Shown: positions 1 to 9,302 of the stretch, in pieces
Layout of the letters: each line of letters begins with the position of its first letter
Position numbering within the stretch: the stretch's first letter is position 1
Source: JAFLCA01 sp041907145
GTDB taxonomy: Bacteria > Bdellovibrionota_C > UBA2361 > JAFLCA01
Reading direction: 5' to 3'
NCBI GenBank assembly: GCA_041907145.1
Contig: JAYRHW010000133.1
Location: 1 to 42,247 of the forward strand
DNA length: 42,247 nucleotides
Translations under genes and position numbers: made by a program
The notes under the pieces: model-generated
What the model was told of the DNA's origin: nothing
Seen by the model: the letters and a program-made list of their open reading frames with translations, nothing else
Databases searched by the model: none

Positions 1-1285
1 ACTCGATGCGGGCAAGGTTCAGCACGTCATCGATAAGATTTTTCAGATGTTCGCTCGAGCGCGTGATAGCGTTGAGGGCATCGCGCTGCCGGTCGCTCAG
101 AGGCCCAAACACGCCGTCACCCAGCACGCTCGAGTAGCCGACGATAGCGGTAAGTGGGGTGCGCAGCTCATGGCTCATGTTGGCAAGGAATTGCGACTTT
201 GCCTGGTTTGCCTCCTCTGCGCGAGCGGTTTGCACAGCCAGGTCGGCAGTGCGTGACTCGACTAACTCTTCCAATCGTTCGGTGTAGGCCGTTATACGTT
301 CCTGGGTCCGAGCATTGGCTATTGCGACGGCAGCGCCCTGGCAAAATTCTTCAAAGCGAGTAAGGTCGTTGTGGGAAATGAACGTCTCAGTGCGATACCC
401 GATGAGAATAACTCCGAGCGGCTCCCCGCGCACCTCCAAGCAGCAAACGTCTACCGAGTGAATGCCGAGATCTTCGACAAAACGCAGTCGATGGTCGGGG
501 TAATTGTGAAGCTGCGGCACCGAAAGGTGTCCGCCCACGCGCATAATCTGACCGAGAATTCCGGTGTTGAGGTCCAGTGACTTAGGAATGAGGTGCGGCG
601 CGCATCCGTAACCGCCTTTCACTTCTAGGGCTGATTTGTCCTCATTGAGGAGCAGCGTGAGAGCCACGTCGGCGGCAAAGCGGAACGCTGATTCGCGTGC
701 GAGGCTTTTGAGGATGCGCTGGAGTCCGACGTTGCTCGCTATGAGCTGGTTCAATTCATTCAACACCTGAAGCCGATCGAGGAAGTGCTGCAAGGTATTT
801 GATAGCTTTTGCCGCTCGAAGACCACGCCCGTGTGATGCGCAAGCGCACCGAGCTTCTCGTTCGATGGAGTTGAGAGTCCGTCTGGGGCGACGACCACGA
901 GAGTGCCGATTGGGGCTCCTAGACAAATAATCTCAAAATAGTGATGAGCGCCCGAGCTCGTCTTGTGCAGGGGGGAAGCGGCGGACGCTACCGAGACTCG
1001 ATTGGCACTCTCGATGGAACGCCCTTCCTCGGGCGCAAACCCGCCGAAGCTCGCAACCATCTCGTGCTGGTCATTGCTGCGCTCGGAGGGAAGGTAGACA
1101 GCTGCTGATTTTACTCCAGGCGTATTGCAGGCGCATTCCACGATGGCGGAGTAGACTCGGCGGGGCTCCTCGCCGTTCTCGATCAGACGCACCACCTGTG
1201 CAGGGCTGTCGCCTGAGGACGGAGTGCCCTGCAGCTCGTTGCGATCGAGAATTTGCGTAACCCGCGATGTAGACTTTTCGCTCAT
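1..1285 (-). CDS. GAF-domain sensor histidine kinase, C-terminus beyond window
   Basis: The frame is open from an ATG at 1285 down to base 1 with no stop, so the gene is partial: 428 residues are visible and the ATPase domain lies outside. The N-terminal ~340 residues look like two successive GAF-type sensing domains (roughly 35-165 and 175-335), followed by a short coiled linker (about 340-365). A HisKA dimerisation domain then carries the H-box NMSHELRTPL, with phospho-acceptor His372. No membrane segment is seen, so it is probably a cytoplasmic kinase sensing a small ligand, redox state or another protein. It lies 170 bases downstream of the proline/acyl-CoA operon on the same strand, too far to assume co-transcription. 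Family assignment is firm; ligand and partner regulator are unknown. Confidence 0.9.
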   Translation of the reverse strand, partial: MSEKSTSRVTQILDRNELQGTPSSGDSPAQVVRLIENGEEPRRVYSAIVECACNTPGVKSAAVYLPSERSNDQHEMVASFGGFAPEEGRSIESANRVSVASAASPLHKTSSGAHHYFEIICLGAPIGTLVVVAPDGLSTPSNEKLGALAHHTGVVFERQKLSNTLQHFLDRLQVLNELNQLIASNVGLQRILKSLARESAFRFAADVALTLLLNEDKSALEVKGGYGCAPHLIPKSLDLNTGILGQIMRVGGHLSVPQLHNYPDHRLRFVEDLGIHSVDVCCLEVRGEPLGVILIGYRTETFISHNDLTRFEEFCQGAAVAIANARTQERITAYTERLEELVESRTADLAVQTARAEEANQAKSQFLANMSHELRTPLTAIVGYSSVLGDGVFGPLSDRQRDALNAITRSSEHLKNLIDDVLNLARIE

Positions 1286-1455
1286 GATTTCTAGACCTTG
1301 CCGTTGCCCCATGAGCACTTCGCTAGAGGCAGAGCTCTGGGCAATCTCCCGATGGTTTAAGTCGGCGGATCTACGAAATTTCTTTAGCTGTTAGACCGGG
1401 CTAACTACCTGGAATTATTGGCCGCGCTAAAAACTACTCGAACGGAGAGAGTCGG

Positions 1456-3024
1456 TCACTCAGGAGCAAACCCGCGCCGCATGGTGTTCTCGGACACGGT
1501 TCGAGGTTCAACAAACTGCAGCAGATAATCCGGCCCGCCGGCTTTCGATCCCACCCCCGACATGGCAGACCCGCCGAACGGCTGCCGGCAAACGAGGGCA
1601 CCCGTGCACCCGCGGTTGATGTATAAATTACCAACATTGAATTCAACGCGGGCACGCTCGATATGCTTGGGGCTCCGGCTAAACAGACCCCCAGTCAGCG
1701 CGTACTCCGATTCCAGCGCCAGCCTAAGGGCCTCATCGAAGTCCTTTGCCTTCCGACAGGCGAGCACGGGGCCGAAGATTTCTTCTCTCCATAAGAGGCT
1801 GGAACTTTGAACGTCTCGGAAAATTGCTGGCGGCACAAAGAAGCCCTTTTGCGGGACAGTACCCTTGAACACCAATCGATCCGTTTTTTCAGCGCGGGCT
1901 ATAGTTGCCAGGATGCGCTCCTGAGCCTCGGCGCTAATGACAGGGCCAACGAGAGTGGCCGGATCGGATGCTAGCCCGGTAATGATGTCTCTGGCAGCTT
2001 CACCCAGTCTTTGCATGAACGGTTCGTACGCATCGGCGACAACGATAACCCGAGAGCATGCCGAACATTTTTGCCCGCTGTAGCCAAATGCCGAGTAAAT
2101 GACTCCTTTGATAGCTTCGTCAAGATCTGCATCTTCGTCGACGATGATGGCATTCTTGCCGCCCATCTCCGCTATAGCTTTCTTAACGTTGCGTTGACCG
2201 GGCTGCACCTGAGCGCATTCATTGATGATATGCAGTCCCACCGACTTCGAGCCGGTAAAACAAACCAAATCCACGAGTGATGATTTTACCAATGCAGCTC
2301 CAACGGTCTCCCCAGGGGCGGGCAAAAAAGCGAATGCCGATTTCGGCACACCGGCTTTCAGCAGGGCTCTTGCCAGTTCTGCGGCGATCAAAGAAGTTTG
2401 TTCGGCTGGCTTTAAGATTGCCGTGTTGCCGGTCACGAGAGCGGCAACGGTCATGCCGCAAGCTATCGCCAGAGGGAAATTCCATGGCGCGATGACAACA
2501 GCTACGCCGCGCGGCTCGTAAAAATAAGTATTCTCCTCGCCCATTACCGCCTGTGTGCGCCTGATGGGGCCCATGCGCAGCATTTCCTCGGCGTAATACT
2601 CGCAGAAGTCAATCGCTTCACATACATCAGCATCTGACTCCTTCCAGGGCTTGCCGGCTTCGCGAACTATCAGGGCGGCGAGCATGAGTCGATTTCTGCG
2701 CAGCTCCGCGCCTGCCGCACGGATAATCTCCGCGCGCTTCTCAAAAGGGGTATGCGCCCAGGTTTTTGCACCTCCGCGAACGGAGTGTAAAGCTTTGTCG
2801 GCTTCGGGCAGTCCCGCTAAGTGCACTTCTCCGAGCACAACGCCCGTGTCGCTGGGGTCGAGCGACTTGACGACCGATGAAGTGCCAATCTCCTGTCCAT
2901 CGATGATGGGACGAGAGCGAAGTTTACCGGCAGCACAACATCGATCGACTTCGGCGAGGGAGGCGCGGAATGCCTCGCGGTTGGCTGCGATGGTAAAATC
3001 AGTAAGGGGTTCGTTACGAAACAT
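1456..3024 (-). CDS. rocA: L-glutamate gamma-semialdehyde (P5C) dehydrogenase, PutA-type
   Basis: This is a 522-residue aldehyde dehydrogenase that oxidises glutamate-5-semialdehyde (from pyrroline-5-carboxylate) to glutamate with NAD+, the second step of proline breakdown. Visible ALDH signatures are APWNFP at 179-184 (Asn182), the general base Glu286 in AEMGGKN, and the nucleophile Cys320 in GQKCSACSR. The C-terminal part keeps the EEIFGPVL block of the family. It starts 6 bases after the stop of proline dehydrogenase, so the two act as a split version of the bifunctional PutA protein and could channel the intermediate. The ATG at 3024 gives the usual length for the PutA dehydrogenase half. 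The alternative of a generic ALDH is made unlikely by this neighbour. Confidence 0.92.
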   Translation of the reverse strand: MFRNEPLTDFTIAANREAFRASLAEVDRCCAAGKLRSRPIIDGQEIGTSSVVKSLDPSDTGVVLGEVHLAGLPEADKALHSVRGGAKTWAHTPFEKRAEIIRAAGAELRRNRLMLAALIVREAGKPWKESDADVCEAIDFCEYYAEEMLRMGPIRRTQAVMGEENTYFYEPRGVAVVIAPWNFPLAIACGMTVAALVTGNTAILKPAEQTSLIAAELARALLKAGVPKSAFAFLPAPGETVGAALVKSSLVDLVCFTGSKSVGLHIINECAQVQPGQRNVKKAIAEMGGKNAIIVDEDADLDEAIKGVIYSAFGYSGQKCSACSRVIVVADAYEPFMQRLGEAARDIITGLASDPATLVGPVISAEAQERILATIARAEKTDRLVFKGTVPQKGFFVPPAIFRDVQSSSLLWREEIFGPVLACRKAKDFDEALRLALESEYALTGGLFSRSPKHIERARVEFNVGNLYINRGCTGALVCRQPFGGSAMSGVGSKAGGPDYLLQFVEPRTVSENTMRRGFAPE

Positions 3025-3030
3025 GGTTGC

Positions 3031-4410
3031 TTATTCTCCGGGGCGTGGCGCAGCCAAGAGCCGATCGACGTCATCACCTTCGAAGAAGGTATGACGCAAG
3101 AACGATTCATTGGAGGTGTTTTCCAAAAGTCGGCGCACGAGGTACCCCATCCCTGGCAGCATTTCTCCCAATGGCACGTACAGCCGCACGAGGTAGCCCT
3201 TGCCGGCGAAGGTGCGAGCGATAGGTTCGGCCATGCCGTAGAGCATTTGCAGCTCAAATTGCTTCGGTGAAAGCCCTCTTGACTCGGCATAGCAGCACGC
3301 ATGACTCAACGAGCGAACGTTGTGAGATCCAAAAGCCGGCAGCGTATGTTGATGGTTATCGATGAGCAGGCGCGAGAGAGCTTCGAAATTCGCGTCCGAG
3401 CTTTCCTTCTTCGAGAATAGCGGCGACGGCCAATTATTCTGGGCGCTCAGAATAGTTTCATGATCCCAGTACGCCCCTTTCACCAAGCGAACGGCAATAG
3501 GAGCCCCGCGCCGCTTGGCAAATTCCAATAGGTCCTTGAGCACACCCTCGGCGCCCTTTGCATAAGCTTGCACTACTATCCCTGGGTAAGGCAGGTCCTT
3601 GAGATCTGGTTCGCCGAAGACTCGCTTGAATGTTTCGTAGACGATAGGGTTGCTGGCACTATCCTCGGCGTCAACGTATACCAGAGCCTTGACCTGCTTC
3701 GCTCGGCGTACAATCCGCCCTAAACGTTCGGACAGGACCGCGACGCTGCGATCAAAATTCATCGGGCTGCACTGCGAATAGAGAGCGGTAAGCTTTACTG
3801 AAATGCAGAGCGCGCTGGACTCGCCGGGATGGTTGGCAATGATCGGCGCCGACTCGGCCCAGCGAGGAATTTCAGCCCCGAATACGTCGAGCGCCTCGAT
3901 GTAGCGATTAACATACACTTCGGCTTCGCGTTCGCTCAGTGAGAATTCTCCGAGGAGATCGGCGGTGAAGCATAACCCAACCTTGCGAAGACGCCGCAGT
4001 TCCTTCAGTGCTTCCTTGGGGGTCTCGCCGGCGATGAATTGAGAGGCCATCTGTTCCACGCTGCGCTTTACGAGGGCGGAGGTTACTTTCGCGCGCAAGG
4101 AGTGAGGGTTGATATTGAGCCCCCACTCGAGCAATCCTGAAATTTCCGCGCCCGGCTTGCTCAGATACTCGGATACGTGCGAGGCGATGGCTGCCGAGTT
4201 TCGCAGCGCTGGAAGCACATCCACCAGGCGAAACATATTTACTTTGAACTCCGGTTTGGACATGGACCACTCCATTATCCTGCCCGTCCAGTAATCCTTA
4301 TTGAACGTCGAAGGCTGCTCTTTGCCGATGCCGGCAAAAATAGATCTCCCAAATTCTCGAACACGCGACTCCAGTGCGGATTCTGAGTCTTGGCGTAACA
4401 CGGCTGTCAT
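3031..4410 (-). CDS. Proline dehydrogenase (PutA-type PRODH domain)
   Basis: A 459-residue FAD enzyme that oxidises L-proline to pyrroline-5-carboxylate and passes electrons to the quinone pool. The barrel core is clear: AVRLVKGAYWD, then FGSHNVRSLSH, FELQMLYGMA, and near the C-terminus YVPLGEMLPGMGYLVRRLLE with the following NTSNESFLR block, which carries the substrate- and flavin-binding residues of the PutA PRODH domain. An N-terminal helical region of about 130 residues matches the arm seen in PutA. There is no DNA-binding ribbon-helix-helix domain, so it is not a trifunctional PutA and would not autoregulate. It starts 17 bases after mccA and ends 6 bases before the P5C dehydrogenase, so it sits inside one operon. 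Shine-Dalgarno support is weak, suggesting translational coupling to mccA. Confidence 0.93.
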   Translation of the reverse strand: MTAVLRQDSESALESRVREFGRSIFAGIGKEQPSTFNKDYWTGRIMEWSMSKPEFKVNMFRLVDVLPALRNSAAIASHVSEYLSKPGAEISGLLEWGLNINPHSLRAKVTSALVKRSVEQMASQFIAGETPKEALKELRRLRKVGLCFTADLLGEFSLSEREAEVYVNRYIEALDVFGAEIPRWAESAPIIANHPGESSALCISVKLTALYSQCSPMNFDRSVAVLSERLGRIVRRAKQVKALVYVDAEDSASNPIVYETFKRVFGEPDLKDLPYPGIVVQAYAKGAEGVLKDLLEFAKRRGAPIAVRLVKGAYWDHETILSAQNNWPSPLFSKKESSDANFEALSRLLIDNHQHTLPAFGSHNVRSLSHACCYAESRGLSPKQFELQMLYGMAEPIARTFAGKGYLVRLYVPLGEMLPGMGYLVRRLLENTSNESFLRHTFFEGDDVDRLLAAPRPGE

Positions 4411-4427
4411 AGGGGGTGTTTAGCTCA

Positions 4428-6449
4428 CTATTCCGAAAATTGCAGCTCGGCCAGAGTCGCGTTGGCTTCCACGACATCACCGCTGCGAACCCTTATGCTT
4501 TTTACTTCGGCGTCATGCGGCGTGCGGATGATGTGCTCCATCTTCATGGATTCGATCACGAGAATTGGCTCACCGGCGGCAATCTTGCTGCCAACCTGGG
4601 CCTTTACGACAGCTACTTTTCCGGGGAGCGGAGATGAAATGAGTCCGGAATGGAGCTCCGATCGCTTTCCGGATTTCTTCAAGCTCCTTGGCTGCTCCTT
4701 TACCTCGTACGTTCCGGAGGGGAGCATGACCCAGGTGGAGGAGCCCGATGAGAGAAGGCGCCCACGCACTGGGCCGAACATGCATGAGGTAACTTCGAGT
4801 TCGTCCCGTCCCGCGTACTGAACCAACACCGTAAAGTCTGCGGCGCCGCACTGAACGCGCAGCTCTTTCCCTGATGGATCCGGCGTTATTCGGAGATCCA
4901 TGATTTTGCCGTTCACCGAAGCGATCAGTTCGAACTGCGGACGTCCAGATATGCGAAAACATGAATTCCGCTGCCAAGCGTCCGATCCGCAATCAGGCCT
5001 CGCGAGCTGATGGATAGATGGCAAGCTCGCTACGAGGGCCAGATCTTGTGCGAGGGTATCCTCGCTTCGCAGCACCGAGCGAGCAAAGTGTGTGTCGTGG
5101 GAAACTGACTTGAATTCATGCGAGCGGACAAGCGCGTTTAGAAATCCTATATTGCTGCGTACACCGCATACCTTGACCGACTCCAGTGCCTCAGTCATGC
5201 CGGCGATAGCGAGATCGCGAGTCGGAGCGTGTACAATCAGTTTTGCGAGCATGGAGTCATAATAGTGGGTGACTGAGCTGCCGGCCTCGAAGCCGGTATC
5301 GAATCGCACGGAGACGTCATTGGATGTCGTCGTTGGGGCGCTCAACGCGAGAAGCTTCCCGGTGGATGCTACAAAGTTTTCATCCGGGTTTTCGGCGCAT
5401 AGGCGGCATTCGATGGCGGCCCCAATTGGGGCGCTTGATACCGGTGCGCAGGCTGAAAGGGCCTGACCTGCCGCGATTCGGATCTGCAGCTCCACGAGGT
5501 CAAGTCCCGTGATAGCTTCGGTCACCGGATGCTCTACCTGAAGGCGACTATTCACTTCAAGAAAGTAGAATTGCTGTTTTTGGTCTACCAGGAATTCCAC
5601 CGTACCGGCGTTTACATAACCGGCTGCGGCGCATAGATCGCGCGCTGCTTTGTGCATCGCGGTGCGCGTTTTGTCGGAAAGGTTAGGGGCAGGGGCTTCC
5701 TCGATGACCTTCTGATGATTGCGCTGCATGGAGCAATCGCGATCAAAGAGAGAGATAACATCCCCATGGGTATCGCCGAAAATTTGAACTTCGACATGGC
5801 GGGCACGCTCAATCAGCCGCTCGAGAAACAGTCTACCGTCCCCAAAAGCCGCTTTCGCCTCGCGAGCGGCCGCGATCAGACTCTCTGCCAGTCCGGCCTC
5901 GTCGTTCACTCTGCGCATGCCGCGGCCGCCACCGCCCGCTGCGGCCTTGATCATCACGGGGAAGCCGTGTTGCTTGCAGAAGTCCTTGGCCTCTTTGAGC
6001 ATCCCGGGCTCCTGGTCGGAAGCAAACAGCAGGCCCGGCACCATGGGCACCCTGGCTTTAGCGGCCAACTTCTTGGCCTCGATCTTATCGCCGAGCTTTT
6101 TCATGACCGACCCTGGCGGTCCGATAAAAGTCAGATTTGATTTGCCCAATTGATCGGCAAAGGCGGCATTCTCCGAGAGAAACCCGTATCCGGGGTGTAC
6201 GGCCCGTGCTCCAGTCTGCATTGCCGCGGCAATAATCTTATCCGCCGATAAGTAGCTGTGAGTGCTTTCGGGCGCTCCGATGCAGACGGCTTCGTCCGCC
6301 AGGCGTACATGCAAGGCGGAGGCATCAGCATCCGAGTACACAGCGACGGTAGAAATCCCCAACCGCTTGCACGTCCGGACAATTCGGCAAGCGATCTCGC
6401 CGCGATTGGCTATCAGGAGCTTGGGAAAGAGGGGAGAGTTGGTGGGCAT
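4428..6449 (-). CDS. mccA: Acyl-CoA carboxylase biotin-containing alpha subunit (likely methylcrotonyl-CoA carboxylase)
   Basis: This 673-residue protein carries biotin carboxylase and biotin carrier functions on one chain. The N-terminal carboxylase (about 10-450) shows the LLIANRGEIACR opening, the ATP-grasp loop KAAAGGGGRGMR and the catalytic EVNSRLQVEHPVTE. A middle region precedes the C-terminal biotinyl domain with ESMKMEHI, the target lysine being Lys636. The domain order matches MCC and propionyl-CoA carboxylase alpha chains; the partner subunit immediately upstream favours MCC, which carboxylates 3-methylcrotonyl-CoA in leucine breakdown. I chose the ATG at 6449, which has a GGAAG motif upstream, over an in-frame TTG at 6467. 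Spacing to mccB is 30 bases and to proline dehydrogenase 17 bases. Substrate choice between MCC and geranyl-CoA or propionyl-CoA carboxylase is not proven. Confidence 0.88.
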   Translation of the reverse strand: MPTNSPLFPKLLIANRGEIACRIVRTCKRLGISTVAVYSDADASALHVRLADEAVCIGAPESTHSYLSADKIIAAAMQTGARAVHPGYGFLSENAAFADQLGKSNLTFIGPPGSVMKKLGDKIEAKKLAAKARVPMVPGLLFASDQEPGMLKEAKDFCKQHGFPVMIKAAAGGGGRGMRRVNDEAGLAESLIAAAREAKAAFGDGRLFLERLIERARHVEVQIFGDTHGDVISLFDRDCSMQRNHQKVIEEAPAPNLSDKTRTAMHKAARDLCAAAGYVNAGTVEFLVDQKQQFYFLEVNSRLQVEHPVTEAITGLDLVELQIRIAAGQALSACAPVSSAPIGAAIECRLCAENPDENFVASTGKLLALSAPTTTSNDVSVRFDTGFEAGSSVTHYYDSMLAKLIVHAPTRDLAIAGMTEALESVKVCGVRSNIGFLNALVRSHEFKSVSHDTHFARSVLRSEDTLAQDLALVASLPSIHQLARPDCGSDAWQRNSCFRISGRPQFELIASVNGKIMDLRITPDPSGKELRVQCGAADFTVLVQYAGRDELEVTSCMFGPVRGRLLSSGSSTWVMLPSGTYEVKEQPRSLKKSGKRSELHSGLISSPLPGKVAVVKAQVGSKIAAGEPILVIESMKMEHIIRTPHDAEVKSIRVRSGDVVEANATLAELQFSE

Positions 6450-6479
6450 GCTGCTGTGTACTTCCAATACTATTGTTCG

Positions 6480-8084
6480 TTAGGTGCGAAACACCCCGTA
6501 GCTTACTTCGGGCCACTCGGCATTGCAGCTCGCTGAGATCGACAGCCCGAGCATCTGCCGAGTGTGGACTGGATTAATCACTCCGTCGTCCCAGAGCCTC
6601 GCTGAAGAATAGTAGGCCGAGGCCTGCTCGTTGTAGGTCTTCTCGATTTCCGACTTGTAATTTGCCGATTCGGCGGCCGGCCATTCTTTGCCGCGGCTGC
6701 GGTATGAATCGGCGCGTACTTGGGTCAATACATTCGCAGCCTGTTCAGGTCCCATGACCGAAATGCGCGCATTGGGCCACATATAGAGAAAACGCGGCTG
6801 ATAGGCACGTCCCGCCATGCCGTAATTTCCAGCACCGAACGAACCACCGACGAGTACTGTAAACTTTGGGACGGTGGAGCAGGAGACTGCGTTGACCATC
6901 TTTGCTCCATCTTTGGCGATGCCCTGTCGCTCGTAGTCCTTGCCGACCATGAAGCCAACGATATTCTGGAAGAACACGAGGGGAATTCGACGTTGATTGC
7001 AGAGTTGGATGAAGTGCACCGCCTTGAGCGCAGACTCAGAGAAGAGGATGCCGTCATTTGCCAGAATGCCGACCAGGTAGCCCTCGATTCGGGCGAACCC
7101 GCAAATTAGACTGGTACCGTAGTTCCTCTTGAACTCATCGATCTCGCTATCATCGATCATGCGCGCTAGGATCTCGCGCATTGGAAAGTATGACTTCGCA
7201 TCGGCAGGAACCAGACGAAAAATCTCCTGTGGATCGAAGGCCGGAGGACGAGGCGTAGCCAAATCGACCGGGAATTTTTGATGAGGCCCGAGATTGGCGA
7301 CGATACGCCGCGCGATGTGCAGGGCATCGTGGTCATCTTCCGCGTAGTGATCCGTGACGCCGCTGATTCGGCAATGTACATCGGCTCCGCCTAAATCTTC
7401 AGCGCTAATTTCCTCGCCCGTCGCAGCCTTTACCAACGGCGGCCCACCCAGGAAAATGGTGCCTTGTTCCCGGACGATGACTGCCTCATCGCTCATTGCC
7501 GGCACGTATGCGCCGCCGGCCGTGCAGGAGCCCATAACGACGGCTATCTGTGGAATTTTCTGAGCGCTCATGCGCGCTTGATTGTAGAAGATGCGACCGA
7601 AATGATCGCGGTCGGGAAATACTTGATCCTGTAGCGGCAAAAAGGCTCCGCCGGAATCCACCAAGTAAATGCAGGGGAGCCGGTTTTCCAGAGCAACTTC
7701 CTGGGCACGCAAGTGCTTCTTCACGGTCATAGGGAAATAGGTGCCGCCCTTGACGGTGGCGTCGTTGGCCACGATCATGCATTCTCGCCCGCTGACGCGT
7801 CCGATTCCGGTTATCATGCCGGCACCAGGGCGGACGCCCTCATAGAGCCCCATGCCGGCGAGCGGTGAAAGTTCCAAGAATGCAGAGCCGCGGTCCAGCA
7901 GATTCTCGACTCGTTCGCGGGCAAGGAGCTTGCCCCGTTCACGATGTCTGATGATTTGATCGTCCTCTTTCGGGCTGACCGATTGCTGAATATTTTGATT
8001 GAACTCAGCGAGCAAGCTTTGATAGCGGCGCTCGTTTGCTGCGGCCGCTTCATCGTGACGGCTAATGGTGCTTCCAAGTTTCAT
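6480..8084 (-). CDS. mccB: Methylcrotonyl-CoA carboxylase carboxyltransferase (beta) subunit
   Basis: A 534-residue carboxyltransferase that moves CO2 from carboxybiotin to the acyl-CoA. Two crotonase-like halves are present. The N-terminal half has the MCC-type stretch with GGAFLPLQDQVFPD, then QIAVVMGSCTAGGAYVPAM and IFLGGPPLVKAATGEEIS, with an ADVHCRISGVTDH block typical of MCC beta. The C-terminal half has the oxyanion-hole glycines in VGGSFGAGNYGM. Length matches the family (about 535). It is the first gene of a minus-strand operon continuing into mccA and the proline genes, and it faces the unrelated 221-residue gene across a 350-base divergent region. No good Shine-Dalgarno is visible before the ATG at 8084. 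Geranyl-CoA carboxylase beta is the closest alternative. Confidence 0.9.
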   Translation of the reverse strand: MKLGSTISRHDEAAAANERRYQSLLAEFNQNIQQSVSPKEDDQIIRHRERGKLLARERVENLLDRGSAFLELSPLAGMGLYEGVRPGAGMITGIGRVSGRECMIVANDATVKGGTYFPMTVKKHLRAQEVALENRLPCIYLVDSGGAFLPLQDQVFPDRDHFGRIFYNQARMSAQKIPQIAVVMGSCTAGGAYVPAMSDEAVIVREQGTIFLGGPPLVKAATGEEISAEDLGGADVHCRISGVTDHYAEDDHDALHIARRIVANLGPHQKFPVDLATPRPPAFDPQEIFRLVPADAKSYFPMREILARMIDDSEIDEFKRNYGTSLICGFARIEGYLVGILANDGILFSESALKAVHFIQLCNQRRIPLVFFQNIVGFMVGKDYERQGIAKDGAKMVNAVSCSTVPKFTVLVGGSFGAGNYGMAGRAYQPRFLYMWPNARISVMGPEQAANVLTQVRADSYRSRGKEWPAAESANYKSEIEKTYNEQASAYYSSARLWDDGVINPVHTRQMLGLSISASCNAEWPEVSYGVFRT

Positions 8085-8434
8085 GAGGCTGGCGAGTTTA
8101 TTTCGGGTTTATCGCCGCAGGCGGCCTGGTAATTAATACATTCTTGGATCGTTTGATCAATGGGAAGGCGAGCCCTTCAATTCGAGTTAACGTTTTAAAG
8201 ATATTGAGGTTTTTGCTCCTACCCGCGAGAAATCATCCGGCAGCTAAGGCGCTGAATCGATTAGCGCTTCCTGGCATCAAAATGCGTAAGGTTTCGAGCC
8301 CTCACGAGGCGGCTCGGGTTTTTCAATTCAAGTCCCCATTCAGGTTAACTTCTCCGGTTTTAGATGACTTCGTGTCTGTGCGGCTTGCTGCGTGCACGGA
8401 GGCGGTTCGATGTCTAAAGGTTAAGGAGGGGAAT
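8085..8434. other. Divergent intergenic region between mccB and the 221-residue gene
   Basis: About 350 bases separate the mccB start (minus) from the next plus-strand start. It must hold the promoters for both directions, but I see no convincing -35/-10 pair. The plus-strand frame leading into the next gene is open from 8144, yet the only strong ribosome site lies just before 8435, so most of this stretch is read as untranslated leader. It contains the terminator-like hairpin listed separately at 8295-8323. Confidence 0.6.
8295..8323 (+). terminator. Terminator-like hairpin in leader (candidate attenuator)
   Basis: CGAGCC at 8295-8300 pairs with GGCTCG at 8311-8316 across a 10-base loop, followed directly by GGTTTTT. 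This is the form of an intrinsic terminator on the plus strand. No plus-strand gene ends upstream (mccB is divergent), so it lies about 110 bases ahead of the gene at 8435, where it could act as an attenuator. The stem is only 6 bp, so chance is possible. Confidence 0.4.
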
Positions 8435-9100
8435 ATGATCACCACAAAAATTCTATCTCAGAATGATGACACTGGCGGCGTTGATGCCGATGTCGGCTTT
8501 ACGCTTCCCGATACGACGCCGGAAGGCAGAGTCGTTAGGCCCGACCAGGCGTCGACAGAGTTCATTTTGACGGAAGAAGGACTCGAGTTCGGTGCCGGGA
8601 TGCAGAGAGGAGCGCGGATTGTTACGCCGCTCGGGGAACCCCTCAGGCGAATCGCCGAGGACATTCGTCATCAGCTCCATGATTTCGTGCACGCCAACAT
8701 TCGACCACCCACTCGCTATGGATTTGGTTCTCGAGGCGCCGAGCCAGTCGATGTTGACGCCTTGGAGGCCTCGTGTCGCCAAGCATGTCAAGAATTGGAG
8801 GCGATATTCGAAAATCGCGGACATGGCGACGGACTTACCATAAACGTTCGCACTCTGGCGCATCGCACTCAATCAGTGCTTGAGGCCTTTTTGGTGTCTC
8901 TGGTCCGCCGGCAGACCACTCATGGCATTAGCGAGTCCGAGATGGGCGAGGTGCTTCACGAATGCATTGGCGTCAAGGGCGAGCTAGGAACCACGATGCA
9001 GCAGCTTGATGCAATGAACGCGCAGTATCAAGCCGCGCTCATGGAGCAATATCGGGCATCTCTGCAGCAGGCAGAAGATAGCGGCGGCAGCGAGCAATAA
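8435..9100 (+). CDS. Unrecognised 221-residue acidic protein
   Basis: I do not recognise this protein. The start is well supported: AAGGAGGGG at 8423-8431 sits just before the ATG at 8435, although the same frame is open back to 8144. The protein has no signal peptide, membrane segment or obvious enzyme motif. Residues 1-60 are acidic and probably flexible. Residues 60-120 contain basic and aromatic positions (PPTRYGFGSRG). Residues 115-221 look helical, and the last 40 are rich in Gln, Glu and Met and may form a coil. It stands alone, with the EVE-domain gene 202 bases downstream on the same strand and mccB divergent. The long leader with a terminator-like hairpin suggests regulated expression. 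Function is unknown. Confidence 0.75.
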   Translation: MITTKILSQNDDTGGVDADVGFTLPDTTPEGRVVRPDQASTEFILTEEGLEFGAGMQRGARIVTPLGEPLRRIAEDIRHQLHDFVHANIRPPTRYGFGSRGAEPVDVDALEASCRQACQELEAIFENRGHGDGLTINVRTLAHRTQSVLEAFLVSLVRRQTTHGISESEMGEVLHECIGVKGELGTTMQQLDAMNAQYQAALMEQYRASLQQAEDSGGSEQ

Positions 9101-9302
9101 CGACACCTGCCAGTACTCGCCAAGAAACGTCAGTGGACTCCCGGTCTACGCAGCCTTTCCTCATTGAATGCTGCTCAGTCAAAGGTAGGCCTGCTCCAAA
9201 TCAAAGCACGGCTTGCCACCCATTTTTCGCCTCAGGATGCGGGTTATATTCAATCGTTGGCCACGATGACAGGGCACTTTGCCTATGCGAAGATAGTCCC
9301 CT

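Noticed and set aside
8144..8434. In-frame N-terminal extension of the 221-residue protein by up to 97 codons
   Set aside because: The only strong Shine-Dalgarno is at 8423-8431, right before the ATG at 8435; the extension lacks family or compositional support.
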